Shown here piece by piece: positions 31,774 to 43,849 of a stretch of DNA of 64,000 bases. The DNA is from Icerya purchasi (lineage: Eukaryota > Arthropoda > Insecta > Hemiptera > Monophlebidae), in assembly GCA_039619475.1 (NCBI GenBank), contig CM077115.1, forward strand, positions 503,771,352 to 503,835,351, written 5' to 3'. The notes beneath the pieces were generated by a model. It did not search any database. It was not told the DNA's origin and was given only the letters and a program-made list of their open reading frames with translations. Both the position numbers and the translations under genes were made by a program. Each line of letters starts with the position of its first letter. The stretch's first letter is position 1.

Positions 31774-34237
31774 ACTTGTATAATATCAAAAATCATGGCA
31801 GCTTTTGAAATTAACGCTAAAACAAAAGTGTAAGAGATTGAAGCTTTTTAAATAACAGTATTTAAGAACACAGTGTTTAAACATGCAGTTTTTAAAGCGC
31901 CCAATTGAAGCATACTAAGTGGTTTGTTATTTTCGATGATTATCCTGCTTGAAGAAAGAAAGAATGAAAGAAGATGAAATAAAAAAAAAAAAACATATTA
32001 ATCTTTCAAATCAATTTTTGTTATATTATGTACCGACATATAATATTTCAAAACAGCGTTCTCTAGATTAAGGTAGCCTAGTAGTCAAAATCTTTGAATA
32101 CTAAAAAGCTAGAATGATCACCGGTTGTTGAGATTTCTTTTGGTTCTAAACGCTGAAAAGTTGCTACTGATCAGGTTCACAAAACTGTGAAATGTGTCAA
32201 AACTTTTCAATGTCGAAAAAAAATATTCTCTTCATTATTCCAGAAAGTATCTTGTCAACGGGCTTTAATTTACTTTCCACGAGTTGATGTGCTTACAAAA
32301 CAGATATTTATAGACGGTAAAATCTCATAAAATATCTATTTAAAACCGTCAGAAAAACTTAAATATCTATATTATTGCGGCAATTCCACTTTGATTCAAT
32401 CCTGAAAATGTTATTTCACAGTTATGTATTTTTTGTACCCAACTCACAGACCGTGTGAAATCGAAATAAGAACTAACCTTTGTTACTCTTAAAAGTCACA
32501 ATGTATTTCTTTTGATACTATATCTGAAGTCGCAGCCAAAGTCTGTACCCTCTACATTAATATACCGTAGTGTATATATAATTTACCATACAAACCTCTT
32601 TTATCCCTGCCATATATAGAAAAACCATTCATTTTACGCACCATTTACCCCCCCCCCCGGTTCTTATAAAAAAAGTATTTATCAAGTTTTTTGGTAGTTA
32701 ATAATAATGAGAAAATCAATAAATATTACACTACTTCTTTTCTCACATAGCGATCTGTACCGCGTGAAGCTCCTTTATTATCGGTCTAGGGCGTAAACTT
32801 TAACCCTTTCCCCGTCATGCCTACTTTGTATTAACAAAGAAAAAAAAAAAACCTTAATTTCTCCAATTCCTCAGACCAGTATTAAATACTGAAATGTCAG
32901 TCGGTTACGGTACAATTTTATACGCATAAATAAATTACGCTGTTATTAATAAAAAAAAAATTATTTTCGTTCAAGTATGTCGTTTTCAATAAGTTATAAT
33001 TCCTTTTTTAGCCATTACCGCAGTTCGTGTTCTAAAACAATTAAAAAAGAAGTTTAACGGGGCAAACTATGTTTTACTGTGTAAGTTTATTTCGACGTCA
33101 AATATTACTTTTCCGAAATGTACCGAAAAATTACGAAACAAAATTTTAAAAACTGCTTTTTATAAAATATACCTTATCATGCACATATGTGCACACCTTT
33201 ACATTAATATGAATTATATGGAAACTTTAAATTCGTAAAATTAACAGTTTACGCAGTCGTAGTAATTTATTTTTAAATTCTAGTTTGATTTTCCTAACAA
33301 GAACGCATTAAAGTGAATATGAGAAAATTAAAATCCTATAAAATTGCAGTCTCTGTTCAAGTGTACCACACTATACATGTAATCTTGAAACAGCGGATAT
33401 AAAGACGGCATACGTAAGGCCGTGTTCCCGGGGAGGGGGGGGGGGGATTTTGAGGGTTAAACCCTCATCCCTAATGAGAACTGAAATAGTTATTATAAAT
33501 ACATAAAAATCGGAAATAAATCAAAAATTTAAAATGAATATTGATGAATGTTTAGGGTGTTCTCTTACCTTTAAAAGAAAAAAGAAAAAATATGCTTCAT
33601 ATTTTTTGGTGGTAAAACTTTTTATTACGAGTATAATCAATAGCATATGTGAAATTTTTATTAATGTTCATATACGGGGGGTGGTAATTCATTTATGTAA
33701 ATTATTAATACATATAGATCAAAATTATGGAAATTATTATTAATAGTATGAATATTAGTGAATATTGTTATTTATAAAATAAATATGTGAAGGAAATTTT
33801 CAAAACCCCCTCTTTTCAAAATTCTGGGCACGAGCCTGGACATACATACACGTTAATCGTAAATTTTATTCATTCGTTTATATGCGTTTAATAAGACAAA
33901 AAGTTGACAATTCAAAAATTCCACGATGAACTTTCAAAAAGCGGAAAGCTAATTCAGTTCGGAATCCACAGTTAACGCGCGGACTACCACGCACGATGAA
34001 CTCTACTTGGAATAATTTGCCTAACATAATGTAAAATTTATTAATACTTTGATTTGTATAACGTAGTAGCGCTCCGAGCATAACTAGAATGTCGTGCGGG
34101 CAGAAAGAGTCGCGGACTAAACGAAATTCTATTCTATTCATTTAGATATTTATATTTTTATCTTATAATTTTTAAATTCTTCATTTCTTTCTAAAAGTTT
34201 TTATATTTAATAATACATTTTGCGAGATAAAAAAAAA

Positions 34238-34269
<32 letters not shown>

Positions 34270-36183
34270 TTAAAAGATTCAAAAATTTTTAGCATTTAAG
34301 ATCATCGTAAGTTTTCCGAATTATTCAAATTTGAAAATTAATAAAATCTTATTCGGGAACCGGCTACATCTCAATCTGTCTTATCTGTAATTAATTATTA
34401 GTTTATAAAGTTTTCATTAGCGTAACTTTTATGTTACACTATTAACGTCGAAGCAATTTTACATAGAACAATAAGAAAAAAACAATACTGTTAGTAAATA
34501 TGGCGAAGGAATACCTAAAATGAATATGTTTTGGAATTATTTTTTGTACACAACCGACATCCAACTCCTGATCGGAAACGAAAAAAAAACAATCTCAAGC
34601 GATCGATAAAAACATTGAAAGTATGTATTACACACTTTTCTTTAGATGAAAATTTTCCAAACTCCACGATTATCCTTACTGCTGCAGTCATCGAATCAAG
34701 TTTTGCTTAAAAACTGATATAAACTAATTAAAAACTATTCAACATTTTAAGCAATCTTACGAGTTTTCAATTGAAAACATTCAAGTCTCGATACTAGAGG
34801 AAATAAGCAAAGTTGCCAAAAGAAGAAAAGCCCGTTAAGCGCTAATTTTTTTAAGTAACATACATTTATTATAAAACTACTCTGGTATTTCGGAATATAT
34901 CGGAAACTGCGCGTCATCATGTTGTACCCATATTTGTATTTATTGTAAATATTTAAAAGTGAAAAAAAAAACATTAGGTTTTTTTTTTTTTGTTTTTTTT
35001 ACATTAAGAATACAAAAACATTTGATGTACAACGATATATAGCTTTTTTTACATTATAATTATTGTAACTCGCCGGTCTGATGAATTGTAAACAATTTTT
35101 TTGTCCGTTTCTTTTTCTTTTTCACGGTAAAAATTTTATCTCGAGCTCACTCTGATTGTTTTTGCGGTAAACTTTATTGTTTTTCCGATTGATAATAATA
35201 TCGTTTACAGTGTATCTTTCTTCTTTTCTTTTCTTATTATCTATTTTCTTTTAATACATTCGCAACCGGTTGTTTTTGTTTAGTTATTGTTTTTTTTTAC
35301 AAATTGAACTACATTCAGCCAGATGAACTGTAGGTGCTCGCGAAAAGCTCAGATGAAAAATCGGAGAAAAATGATGGAAAACTTGCGACGAAGAATTATT
35401 CTGGTTAGCGATAATTTTCATTTTCGTCGGAGCGAAACATTGTTAAGCGAACGTGTTATTATCGTGATTTTTAATGCGTAAATTATTACCAGGCAAAAAG
35501 GTCATCTTTGACAAATTTCCGTTTGTTCGCGAATTATTCGTATTTCTCCCTTAATTATTTCCATGCGGCAAACCGTTCGTTTAGTAGTGTTCAGATTATG
35601 CTGTTCTGTAGCAGCACGCAGTAATCGGTATTTTGATTTTAAGCGCAACGGCAGAGTAACAAAGTCGAGAAAAAGTTTTTTGAATACGCAGCGCTATGCA
35701 GCGATCTGGAACGGTAGTTCTGCAGAAAAAGAACGACTAATGCGAACGAAAAAACAGAAATAAGAGAGGACGCAAGAAAATCGCACACCGTGATTTAAGC
35801 AGGATTGCCCGGTATGGGTGACGGTCAATACAATACGGTTACGCGATGAGAACGAAAGAGAACATGTCCGAATGGTTCAAAGGCGGAAAATTTAACCTGT
35901 TCTTAATGCGCGGGAACTCAAACAACTAGCCACGTAATGGACTGCAGACTTGCCGGTTCCCTGTTAGGGTATCATAACAAATTTTATGGACACGGATCAT
36001 AACGCTAAAGAACTACTGGCGAAGTATCGGTTCGAGAGGGTACGGATATTTATTTGGCCTGGATACGGGACGAACGAACGAACGAGAAGCACTTTATCTA
36101 ATGATTCACGACGAAATTGTAACTAATAATAAAATTTTTCGTAATAAATAATTTCCGGATATCAGTTGTTCCCGTAAAATTAT
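31774..36183. other. Long non-coding stretch
   Basis: Mostly AT-rich with C10 (32,648), G11 (33,441), A27 (34,229-34,255) and T-rich tracts. A CpG-richer non-repetitive part lies at about 35,380-36,110. Only short frames without motifs. A small inverted pair 'cgtaataaataat'/'attatttattgcg' sits at about 36,138-36,191 at the LINE insertion edge. Confidence 0.4.
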
Positions 36184-36794
36184 TTATTGCGGGTCATCAT
36201 CATCTTCTCCTCAACCGAAGGGTTGGTGGGTAACATGGCCACGTGTTAGATCTTCTCGTGCTCTAGCTGACTCTTTAACTTCCGCGTATGACCTCCTTCC
36301 TTTTATTTCGTCCATGAATCTCCTTCGAGGCCTTCCTCTTTCAGTCTTCCCTATTGTTTTTCCTTCTAATAAGTTGGTAACCCACATTCAGTGGCGTATC
36401 ACGTGTTGTCCTATGGTCGAATTCCTTCTTCTTTCTATTGTATTTAGCATTTCTCGTTTTTCCTTTACTCTGGATAGTACAATGCGGTTCGAAATTTTAT
36501 CCGTCCATTTTATCTTTAGCATGCGTCGCCAGCACCACATTTCAAATGCTTCCCCAATTTGCACTTGTCTTTCTTTAGCAGCGTTCACGTTTCGCATCCA
36601 TAAAGGGCAACGCTCCAAATAAAGCTTTTTATGAAATGTTTTCTGATATCTAACTCTATATTTCTAGAAAAGGCTTAGCTTTTTACTAAATGCATTCTTT
36701 GCTTGGGCTATTCTCCTTCTTATTTCCCGCTCCGATCTTCCATCCTTTGTTATCAGGCTGGCCAAATATTCAAATTCTTTTACTTATTGCGGGT
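36184..36794. mobile_element. 5'-truncated LINE with target-site duplication
   Basis: The direct repeat 'ttattgcgggt' at 36,184-36,194 and 36,784-36,794 flanks a minus-strand LINE 3' fragment. The element's 3' edge is a (GATGAT)-type microsatellite tail (catcatcatc on plus from 36,195), as in several CR1/L2/RTE-like LINEs. Confidence 0.75.
36207..36783 (-). pseudogene. LINE ORF2 C-terminal relic (CR1/L2-like)
   Basis: The minus strand reads, with frameshifts, EFEYLASLITKDGRSEREIR, then RRRIAQAKNAF, then LYLERCPLWMRNVNAAKERQ, EAFEMWCWRRMLKIKWTDKI, then SRVKEKREML, ERGRPRRRFMDEIKGRRSYA and HQPFG. This string of motifs (YLGSLIT.DG, EMWCWRRML, RGRP, HQPFG) is the well-known C-terminus after the reverse transcriptase in many arthropod LINEs. 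At least two frame breaks. The RT itself was lost by 5' truncation. Confidence 0.8.
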
Positions 36795-37800
36795 AATCAC
36801 TGTGAAAGTTTTAAATATTTAATAAAATTGTTCTCACACTTAACCGTTCCAGTCATGCTCATCATGTACGTGAAAGAATATTCCAAAACTTAATCATCTT
36901 ATCGTTACGTAAAATTCTGAAATGTTAATGAATATGTGTTTCATTGTGTTTAATATTTACCTGCCAAACCAAGAAACAGTTAATTTACAGCGTAGAAAAT
37001 GATGTACTATTATAATTTTTCGCCAATGCCGTGCTATATATATATATATATATACATATATATATTTATATTTCTTTTCGAACTGTTTTAATTGTAAATT
37101 ACGTTTATTGTGTTTTGCTGTAACAAATATTTCGTAATTATTTGCATTTAAATGGTTTTTTTTCTTCTTAATATGAACAGCTAGACCGATGAGCCAAGTT
37201 TTTATTACGGTATTTACAACGTAGTTTTGATTCAAAAAACGAAATTAATACTACTAATAAAACATTTAAAAATACCTAAAACTTCACGCAAAATTAAACA
37301 TTGGTAATAAATTACGTCACAATGCACTTTTTATGTCTCCTTTTACGAACATATATTTGAATTGTGTTAAATTGTGTTTTATTTCTTTTTACTTTGAAAT
37401 AAAATTGGTTCTTATTAAGTAATATTTTAAGACTTTTCGTTTTTTTTTTGTTTTTTTTTTAAATCAACCGTTATTAAAAATACTGTAACGAGAAACTTTA
37501 CTTACTATTCGAACCTAATAATTGCGCGCTCATATCGAAAAAATTTAAAACGAAATCATTTAAAATCATTACCTATATGTAAGAATAATTTTCTTTTTTC
37601 GTTATATTAATTTACCAGAGGAGGAACAGGGTACATGTTTCACTTTAGGAGCTATTACAGAACGCGGATGTATGGCTAGTACTTGAAATTGCCTTAGTAT
37701 TTCCGTTAAACTGTTAAAAATAATTTAAAGCAAAGTCTAGAAATATAAAAAATCACAAGACTACAAAAAAAACAAACCGGACATAATAATACAACTGTAC
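36795..37800. other. AT-rich non-coding stretch
   Basis: (TA)n at 37,035-37,066 and T-rich runs near 37,441-37,460. No motif-bearing frames. Confidence 0.45.
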
Positions 37801-37880
37801 TTTTTTTTTTCTGTTTTTTTTTTTTTTTTTTTTTTTTTTGGCCCGGCTTTGGTTAACTATCAAGCCATGTACTTTAAAAT
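37801..37880 (-). mobile_element. LINE/SINE 3' tail (GCCGGGCC end)
   Basis: Poly-T (37,801-37,839) then, on minus, 'catggcttgatagttaacca' and 'aagccgggcc'. Same family as the tails at 20,758 and 21,341. Directly followed by a plus-strand LINE fragment. Confidence 0.6.
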
Positions 37881-37989
37881 TTCCGAACGCGTTCCAACCT
37901 CTTTTCGTATGTATAAAAAAATGACTATGCTCTCCATATCGGAAGAGTGGTCACATCCATCTTCACCTGCAGCGAAAAGTTGTTTATCA

Positions 37990-38683
37990 CGTTGAAAGTT
38001 CGCACGAAGAACCACATTATATAAGTTCTTCTATGGGTCCCCCTAGTCATTCCAATATTGAGGGCAACGACTCAGCTGACTCTTTAGCTCGCTCAGCCGC
38101 CCGCATTGGTCCTTTCCTCGACTCTTTCTCTTCCTCAGACATTCGTTCTCTATCACGCTCTAATCATTCCAGACTTTGGTTGAACATGTATCCCCATCTT
38201 TATTGTCAAATCGCTTTTCACAGTACCGTCTTATTCAACCGGTTCCTAGTTTCCTGCTTTGATTTCAATCTATTCCTATCTATCGTCGTTCCACTGTTGT
38301 TTCCTTAATTAGGCTTAGAATCAATCATTCTCTACTCCCCTCTTCCGGCTTTCGTTTTTCTTTAATTCTTTCTCCTTTCCGCTCTCTTCACGCTTCTGAG
38401 CCTTCTTGTATTTGTGATTCAAATCATATCCTATTCGAATGTTCTGCACTCTATAATGAGCGCTCCTTTCTTTACGCCCAACTTTTAGCTTTGGGTCTTC
38501 CTATTTCTTATAATGCAACCTTTATTCTTTCCTTTCCATTGCCTTCAGTTATTCCGTTGCTGCTGTCCTTTGTCTTTTCCATTTTTGACCGCCTGGCTTT
38601 TTAGTTATAGCTCTTAATTTTTCATGTTGTTGGGTCAAGGCCGCTGGCGCGCCCAGGGTAGGAAAAAAAAAAAAAAAAAAAAA
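37990..38683 (+). pseudogene. 5'-truncated RNase H-type LINE with poly-A tail
   Basis: The reading starts in the RNase H end: PSHSNIEGNDSADSLARSAA (residues ~5-24 of a 91-codon frame at 38,033-38,308; the GND Asp is kept). After a frameshift comes RRSTVVSLIRLRINHSLLPS and a CxC..H..C finger (CICDSNHILFEC, about 38,408-38,443), then a ~75-base 3' UTR ('gttgggtcaaggccgctggc') and an A21 tail ending at 38,683. The 3' UTR recurs at 21,527-21,625. Clade I/R1-like is likely because RNase H is present; not certain. Confidence 0.75.
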
Positions 38684-39123
38684 GTTCTGTATGGAAAAAA
38701 TTCGAAAAAACAATGTCCTTTTTTTCTTTTTTTTTTTGGAGGGAGGACTCCGACAACATAACCCAATTTGTTAAACAGTACCGATGTCAAAAAGCTAATA
38801 GTAGAGAGCACACTATTTCACAATCCTATTTGTTCAATAAAAATATAAACGCTTTAATAAACATCTTAGGATTGAAATTTAAATTGAAAAAACGGTAGAA
38901 ACTCTTTTTTTTTTCCAGGAAACATACCATATCTTTAGTACTAAAAAAGAGAAAAGAAAATATATTAATAAAGGTAAATTTAATATTATTAGAATATTTT
39001 GGGGGTGACTTTAATAATTTATCTTCATTTAAAAAAGAATACGAGTATTAGTAGGAAAAATAATATAGCAATACAAAAATATTAACGATGAATTATCTTG
39101 GCAACGATGAATTTGTGCTATAC
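38684..39123. other. AT-rich non-coding stretch
   Basis: No coding motif; ends at the left LTR. Confidence 0.45.
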
Positions 39124-39752
39124 TGTAGTGTACACACTAGTCTGCATGTAGTGTTGATTGATTGTTAAATAATTCAAACTTACTTACTATCGCAGGCTGC
39201 TGAAATATATATCAGCTGAAAGACTGCGTATATTTTTTAAATAATTTAAATTTAACTATTATTTCCGGCTTACGCTATTTCTAGACAACGCGTATTAAAT
39301 TATTACTGGCTGATATTACGGTTACTAAGGCATTTGACGTTTTTAATTTTGTATTCTTTCTTTGAAATTATTCATAATTTATTTCATTATTTGATAATTG
39401 ATTTATATTATTACGTTGTCACATTTTAACATGTTTACATTTTTTTTTTTTATAACAAGTTATATTTTTGAAGTTAAAAATAAAATGTTAATTAATTTTA
39501 TTTGGATTTACATATTTTGATAAACATTCTCCAAAGAAAAAAAGGACAAAAGTCAGATGGTTCGATATTCAGTAATACACGATAAAAATGTAAGACGTGA
39601 GTAAACATCACTATTCAATTGTCGGAGAATAAATTTCTTAAGATATTAGTTAGTTTTTGAAGCGTTTCAAAAATTAAATAGAACGCAAGATAATAAGATT
39701 TACATTAATATGTAAATAAAAAATAAAATGAGTTTTGTTGTAGTTTACGACA
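39124..39752 (+). repeat. LTR, plus orientation (left of an inverted pair)
   Basis: 629 bases starting TGTAGTGTACACAC and ending TTTACGACA, near-identical to the reverse complement of 41,680-42,295 apart from a 13-base indel near 39,170 and a few substitutions. It begins with TG and ends with CA. Followed by AATTGGCGAGCACGAT, a TGGCGA-type primer-binding motif as found after 5' LTRs of arthropod LTR retrotransposons. Confidence 0.8.
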
Positions 39753-40857
39753 AATTGGCGAGCACGATTACTAGTAATCTTTTTTTTTTTTTTTTTTCAT
39801 TTAATTTTATTTAATTTTATTTTAATTCTTATATATATTCTATTTTATTTAATTCATTCTTATTCTATTTTTTTTTTTTTTGCTTTCCATTTCATTTCTT
39901 CTATTTAACTTTTATTCCTTTCCATTTCATTTCTTCCATTTTACTTCTATCCTTTTTTCATTTCTTCCATTTTATTTTTATTCCTTTCCGTTTCATATCT
40001 TCCATTTTACTTTTATTCCATTTAATACCATTTCTAAACCATTCTTTTTTCTTCATTTCACTTCAATTCCATTCTATTTCATTTCTATTTCATTTTTCCC
40101 TTAACAATAAATATAAAAAAAATAATTCTGGTTCTGAAAATATTGAAAGTTAAAGAAATTTAATTTAACTCGATGTACATCCCACATACATAATTAAACA
40201 GAATTGAAAAACTCATAAATTAAAAATTAGAAATTATTAATTAAAGCAAATACACTATTTAAATAACTAAGAATCTTGGTCAAAATGATTTCTTTTCTTA
40301 ATCATTAGGCAATTCTTTAATTTAATAACAATCTTATCTTTTAAAAAAGAAAATAGTATATAAAAATTAAAACTTCAAAATAAATTAACCTTCTAGTTTT
40401 TACAATAATTAATAAATTAATAAGTATTATTAATAGCAAGCAAAACAGGTCTACTTAAGAAAACGGCTATTAACGAATAAAATTTAACAATACTTTCATA
40501 CCATGACTATTTACATCATTGTCTCACGACACTCACCAATTTACTTATATAAATATAATATAAATATAATACCCTAAACAAATCAACAATGATATACACA
40601 AACAGTTATAATTCATTAAACTTTTTTCGAAATTTCCACAACCAATTGAGCTTATGGAAGCTCTGTTCCCGTATACACATTATTCATACTAAATTGTGAT
40701 TTTCTTTTCCATTATTACCGAAACTTACTAAATTATACGTAAATCTTATTTGCGTTACTTCTATATTATTTTTTCTAAAATTTCTCTTCCTGATTCCAAT
40801 TTCAATTTCCTTCGCTTCAAGACTTACTTCCACACATTGAAGTTCCATTTCCCATTT
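39753..40857. other. Degenerate interior of the inverted-LTR unit
   Basis: After the primer-binding-like motif comes poly-T (39,781-39,798) and a pyrimidine-rich imperfect repeat of 'tttccatttcatttcttcca' type (39,888-40,100), then AT-rich DNA. No pol, protease or integrase motif. Confidence 0.6.
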
Positions 40858-41526
40858 CTACTCTACTTTCCTCACTAAATTCCTTTCAGTACTACTAATT
40901 TTCCTACCAACCACTTCTTCCAACTTACTTCCTAAACTATTTAAATTTCTATTCTGTTCCTCCTTTACGATACGCTCAAAATTATTTAAATTCCAACTCC
41001 GCTTCTCCTCCAAATTTAAATTCCCGCAATGTTTTTCCACTAAATCACATTCCAAATTAACTAAATTCCATCGACCGTCAATTTTATCTACTACGCTAAT
41101 TGTCTCTTCTATATTATTAGCAATATTGTTAAATTATTTATCATCATCATTAAATTTCTGATGTAATTCGTTATACTGATTAAAAAATTTTTTATCTAAG
41201 TTTATAAATTTTTCATTTAAATCTTTATACTGCCTATCAAATTTTTTATCTAAATTTACTAAATTTTCATCTAATTTAACAAATTTTTCATCCATTTTAT
41301 TTAATAAATTTATGATCGTTACCAATTCATAGTTACCATTTCCCGGGGCATGTTGATCGATTGTTGATTGTTCGTTACTCAATTTTATAATAGAATTCGG
41401 TGTACTTACGACCGCAGGAACTTCAATATCAGTAACCGATTTTTCTGGTAAAGTTTTTTCCATTCTTATTGATTTACTCCCCGTAGACATCCGCTCAACA
41501 TTGTTCTCCATTACTAAACAAGGCAC
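40858..41526 (-). pseudogene. gag-like coiled-coil protein relic of an LTR retrotransposon
   Basis: The minus-strand frame opens at 41,526 (Met; another Met at residue 6) ~150 bases inside the right LTR and runs 130 codons to a stop at 41,134-41,136, then continues in the same frame for another 92 codons to 40,858. So it is one ~222-codon frame with a single stop. Residues ~75-128 contain heptad-like near-repeats (KFVKLDENLVNLDKKF, EKFINLDKKF), i.e. a coiled coil; the second half is Glu/Lys/Asn-rich. Position right after LTR and primer-binding motif suggests gag. No zinc knuckle is seen. Assignment is by position and coiled coil rather than homology. Confidence 0.55.
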
Positions 41527-41679
41527 TTGTTTACAATTAATTACGATTTACACTTTCTTAAATAAATAAATACAAATAAAAGAAAAAGAGAAAAAATAAG
41601 TAAACAAATAATTTAAATTTTTGTTCGTATCGCATTGTACTCTATTCCATCGTAGAGTATCCCATCGTGGTCGCCAATT

Positions 41680-42295
41680 TGTCGTAAACTACAACAAAAC
41701 TCATTTTATTTTTTATTTACATATTAATGTAAATCTTATTATCTTGCGTTCTATTTAATTTTTGAAACGCTTCAAAAACTAACTAATATCTTAAGAAATT
41801 TATTCTCCGACAATTGAATAGTGATGTTTACTCACGTCTTAGATTTTTATCGTGTATTACTGAATATCGAACCATCTGACTTTTGTCCTTTTTTTCTTTG
41901 GAGAATGTTTATCAAAATATGTAAATCCAAATAAAATTAATTAACATTTTATTTTTAACTTCAAAAATATAACTTGTTATAAAAAAAAAAAAATGTAAAC
42001 ATGTTAAAATGTGACAACGTAATAATATAAATCAATTATCAAATAATGAAATAAATTATGAATAATTTCAAAGAAAGAATACAAAATTAAAAACGTCAAA
42101 TGCCTTAGTAACCGTAATATCAGCCAGTAATAATTTAATACGCGTTGTCTAGAAATAGCGTAAGCCGGAAATAATAGTTAAATTTAAATTATTTAAAAAA
42201 TATACGCAGTCTTTCAGCTGATATATATTTCAGCAGCCTGCGATAGTAAGTAAGTAATCAATCAACACTACATGCAGACTAGTGTGTACACTACA
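41680..42295 (-). repeat. LTR, minus orientation (right of an inverted pair)
   Basis: 616 bases on minus, starting TGTAGTGTACACAC at 42,295 and ending TTACGACA at 41,680, followed inward by AATTGGCGACCACGATGGG, the primer-binding region. It is the apparent 5' LTR of the gag-like frame. No matching duplication was found outside the two LTRs ('ctatac' on the left, 'atatcc' on the right). Confidence 0.8.
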
Positions 42296-43127
42296 ATATC
42301 CAGGAAGGAGTAAAGGTCGAGCTCCTGTTTTTTCAGCCAGCTTTTTCCAGTACGCTTTTGTCCACCTCCCCTCCTTATAAAATTTTGCCTAATTTAAAAA
42401 AAAAAAACACTTTCTCAGTTGTTGCGTTTAAGAGTGCACCTAAAGTGAGAAAACGGAGTGAAAAAAAACGATTGAAATGAAATGCTTTTCTTAAGACTTT
42501 AACGGAAGAAAAACAAAATTTTACCACCGTGAATGCGGACTTCACTCGCAAAAACCCTCACTAGATAGCCGGCAACCAGCAAAAATATCGCGGAAAGACA
42601 GAAAACAGAGTGTGGCGAAGTGAAGGGGAATAAATTTTAGTATTTCGAATACATTTCTGAAATTGCGAAAACCGTATAACCCGATTTATAGCGAAATTAA
42701 AGTGACTATTAAAGTATAATTCCAACGTTACCGAGACTAAACAAATTAAAGATTGTAACGGATCATCGGCAGCTGTGACGATTACATAATTAACAACGAA
42801 GTACAAAGTATTATTAGAATTAAAGTTAACAGTAGACCGCATCGAAGATTTGTCTATCTATAAGCATGAAAATTTCGAACACCCGAATTACCTTTTAGAG
42901 TTTTCTTCAAAATTTTGATAAGAAAATTATAGTCAAATGAGTTGATTTATTGTTTTTTTTTTTATGTTCAATTAAAAAAAAATTCTGCACAATGCAATCT
43001 ACAAACACACAATTCCACAGAAGTGAGACAGGGGGCACTGCTTAAATGTAACTATATTGTTGACTCGGTGTTTGAAACGTTGAAAGAATTTAGAATCGTG
43101 AAATTGAAAGGAAATTTTAATAATTTG
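42296..43127. other. Non-coding stretch, nothing recognised
   Basis: AT-rich with small A-runs; frames below 115 codons without motifs. Confidence 0.4.
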
Positions 43128-43245
43128 AACAAGATTTTTACGTTTCTTCCTTTTCCAATCAATCTTCCTTTTATTTTTCCATCCAACTTAATCTTCCTAT
43201 TTGGCCTTTGTTTTACAATTTTCCTTCGCTTCAGCGCTACTAAAG
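43128..43245 (+). pseudogene. Short plus-strand LINE fragment
   Basis: Matches 44,402-44,500 closely ('tcttccttttatttttccat') on the same strand, i.e. the spacer between RNase H and the C-terminal finger. Abuts a minus-strand fragment of the same family. Confidence 0.6.
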
Positions 43246-43640
43246 AAAGACGGTACCGGAAGGATGGTATAAAAGAATAATTAAGACGTAGACGAATAAT
43301 AGAAACAGCAACAGAACGGGGGAATGAAGGAAACTCGAAGAACCATGAAACAAAAGGAAGATTAGGGGTTGTACAGATAAATAGAAGAAACGTTACAGAA
43401 AGAAGAAGTGTAAAAATATCTGACCAAAATCGAAAATGGAATTTTTCACATAGTGACAGGGGATTAGAGGATGGGGTTTTGTTGAAAAAAGAGAAGGAGA
43501 AAGCAATAACTCGAGCCAGAGAAGCGCCGCCTCATTAACCTCGATACCTACACGACTGGGCACCCACAACAAATGTAGTACGGACAGAGTGACGCGAAGA
43601 AAGAACATGAAATGATCTATCCAGTTTCTTTTCAAATCTT
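43246..43640 (-). pseudogene. Minus-strand RNase H LINE fragment
   Basis: On minus: LHLLWVPSRVGIEVNEAA (end of RNase H; the PSH His is replaced by Arg), HFRFWSDIFTLLL-like spacer, then SVAVSIIRLRLNYSFIPS. Frameshifts interrupt it. It lies head to head with the plus-strand copy that follows, giving an inverted arrangement. Confidence 0.65.
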
Positions 43641-43849
43641 TAAACTCCGATTTTCATCTACTCATCCCGGAACTTCTTTATTTTGAACTGTCTCCGATAT
43701 TTGACTTATAACATTTTTCGACAAATTTACATTTCACTACGAAAAATACATCTTACCGTCCTCTTTATCATCCCTGTGTCCATCCGTCTACATAATAATT
43801 GTCCCTTGCTTTAACTTTCGGATCTCTCCAATCTTCCCAACGTCTTCAC

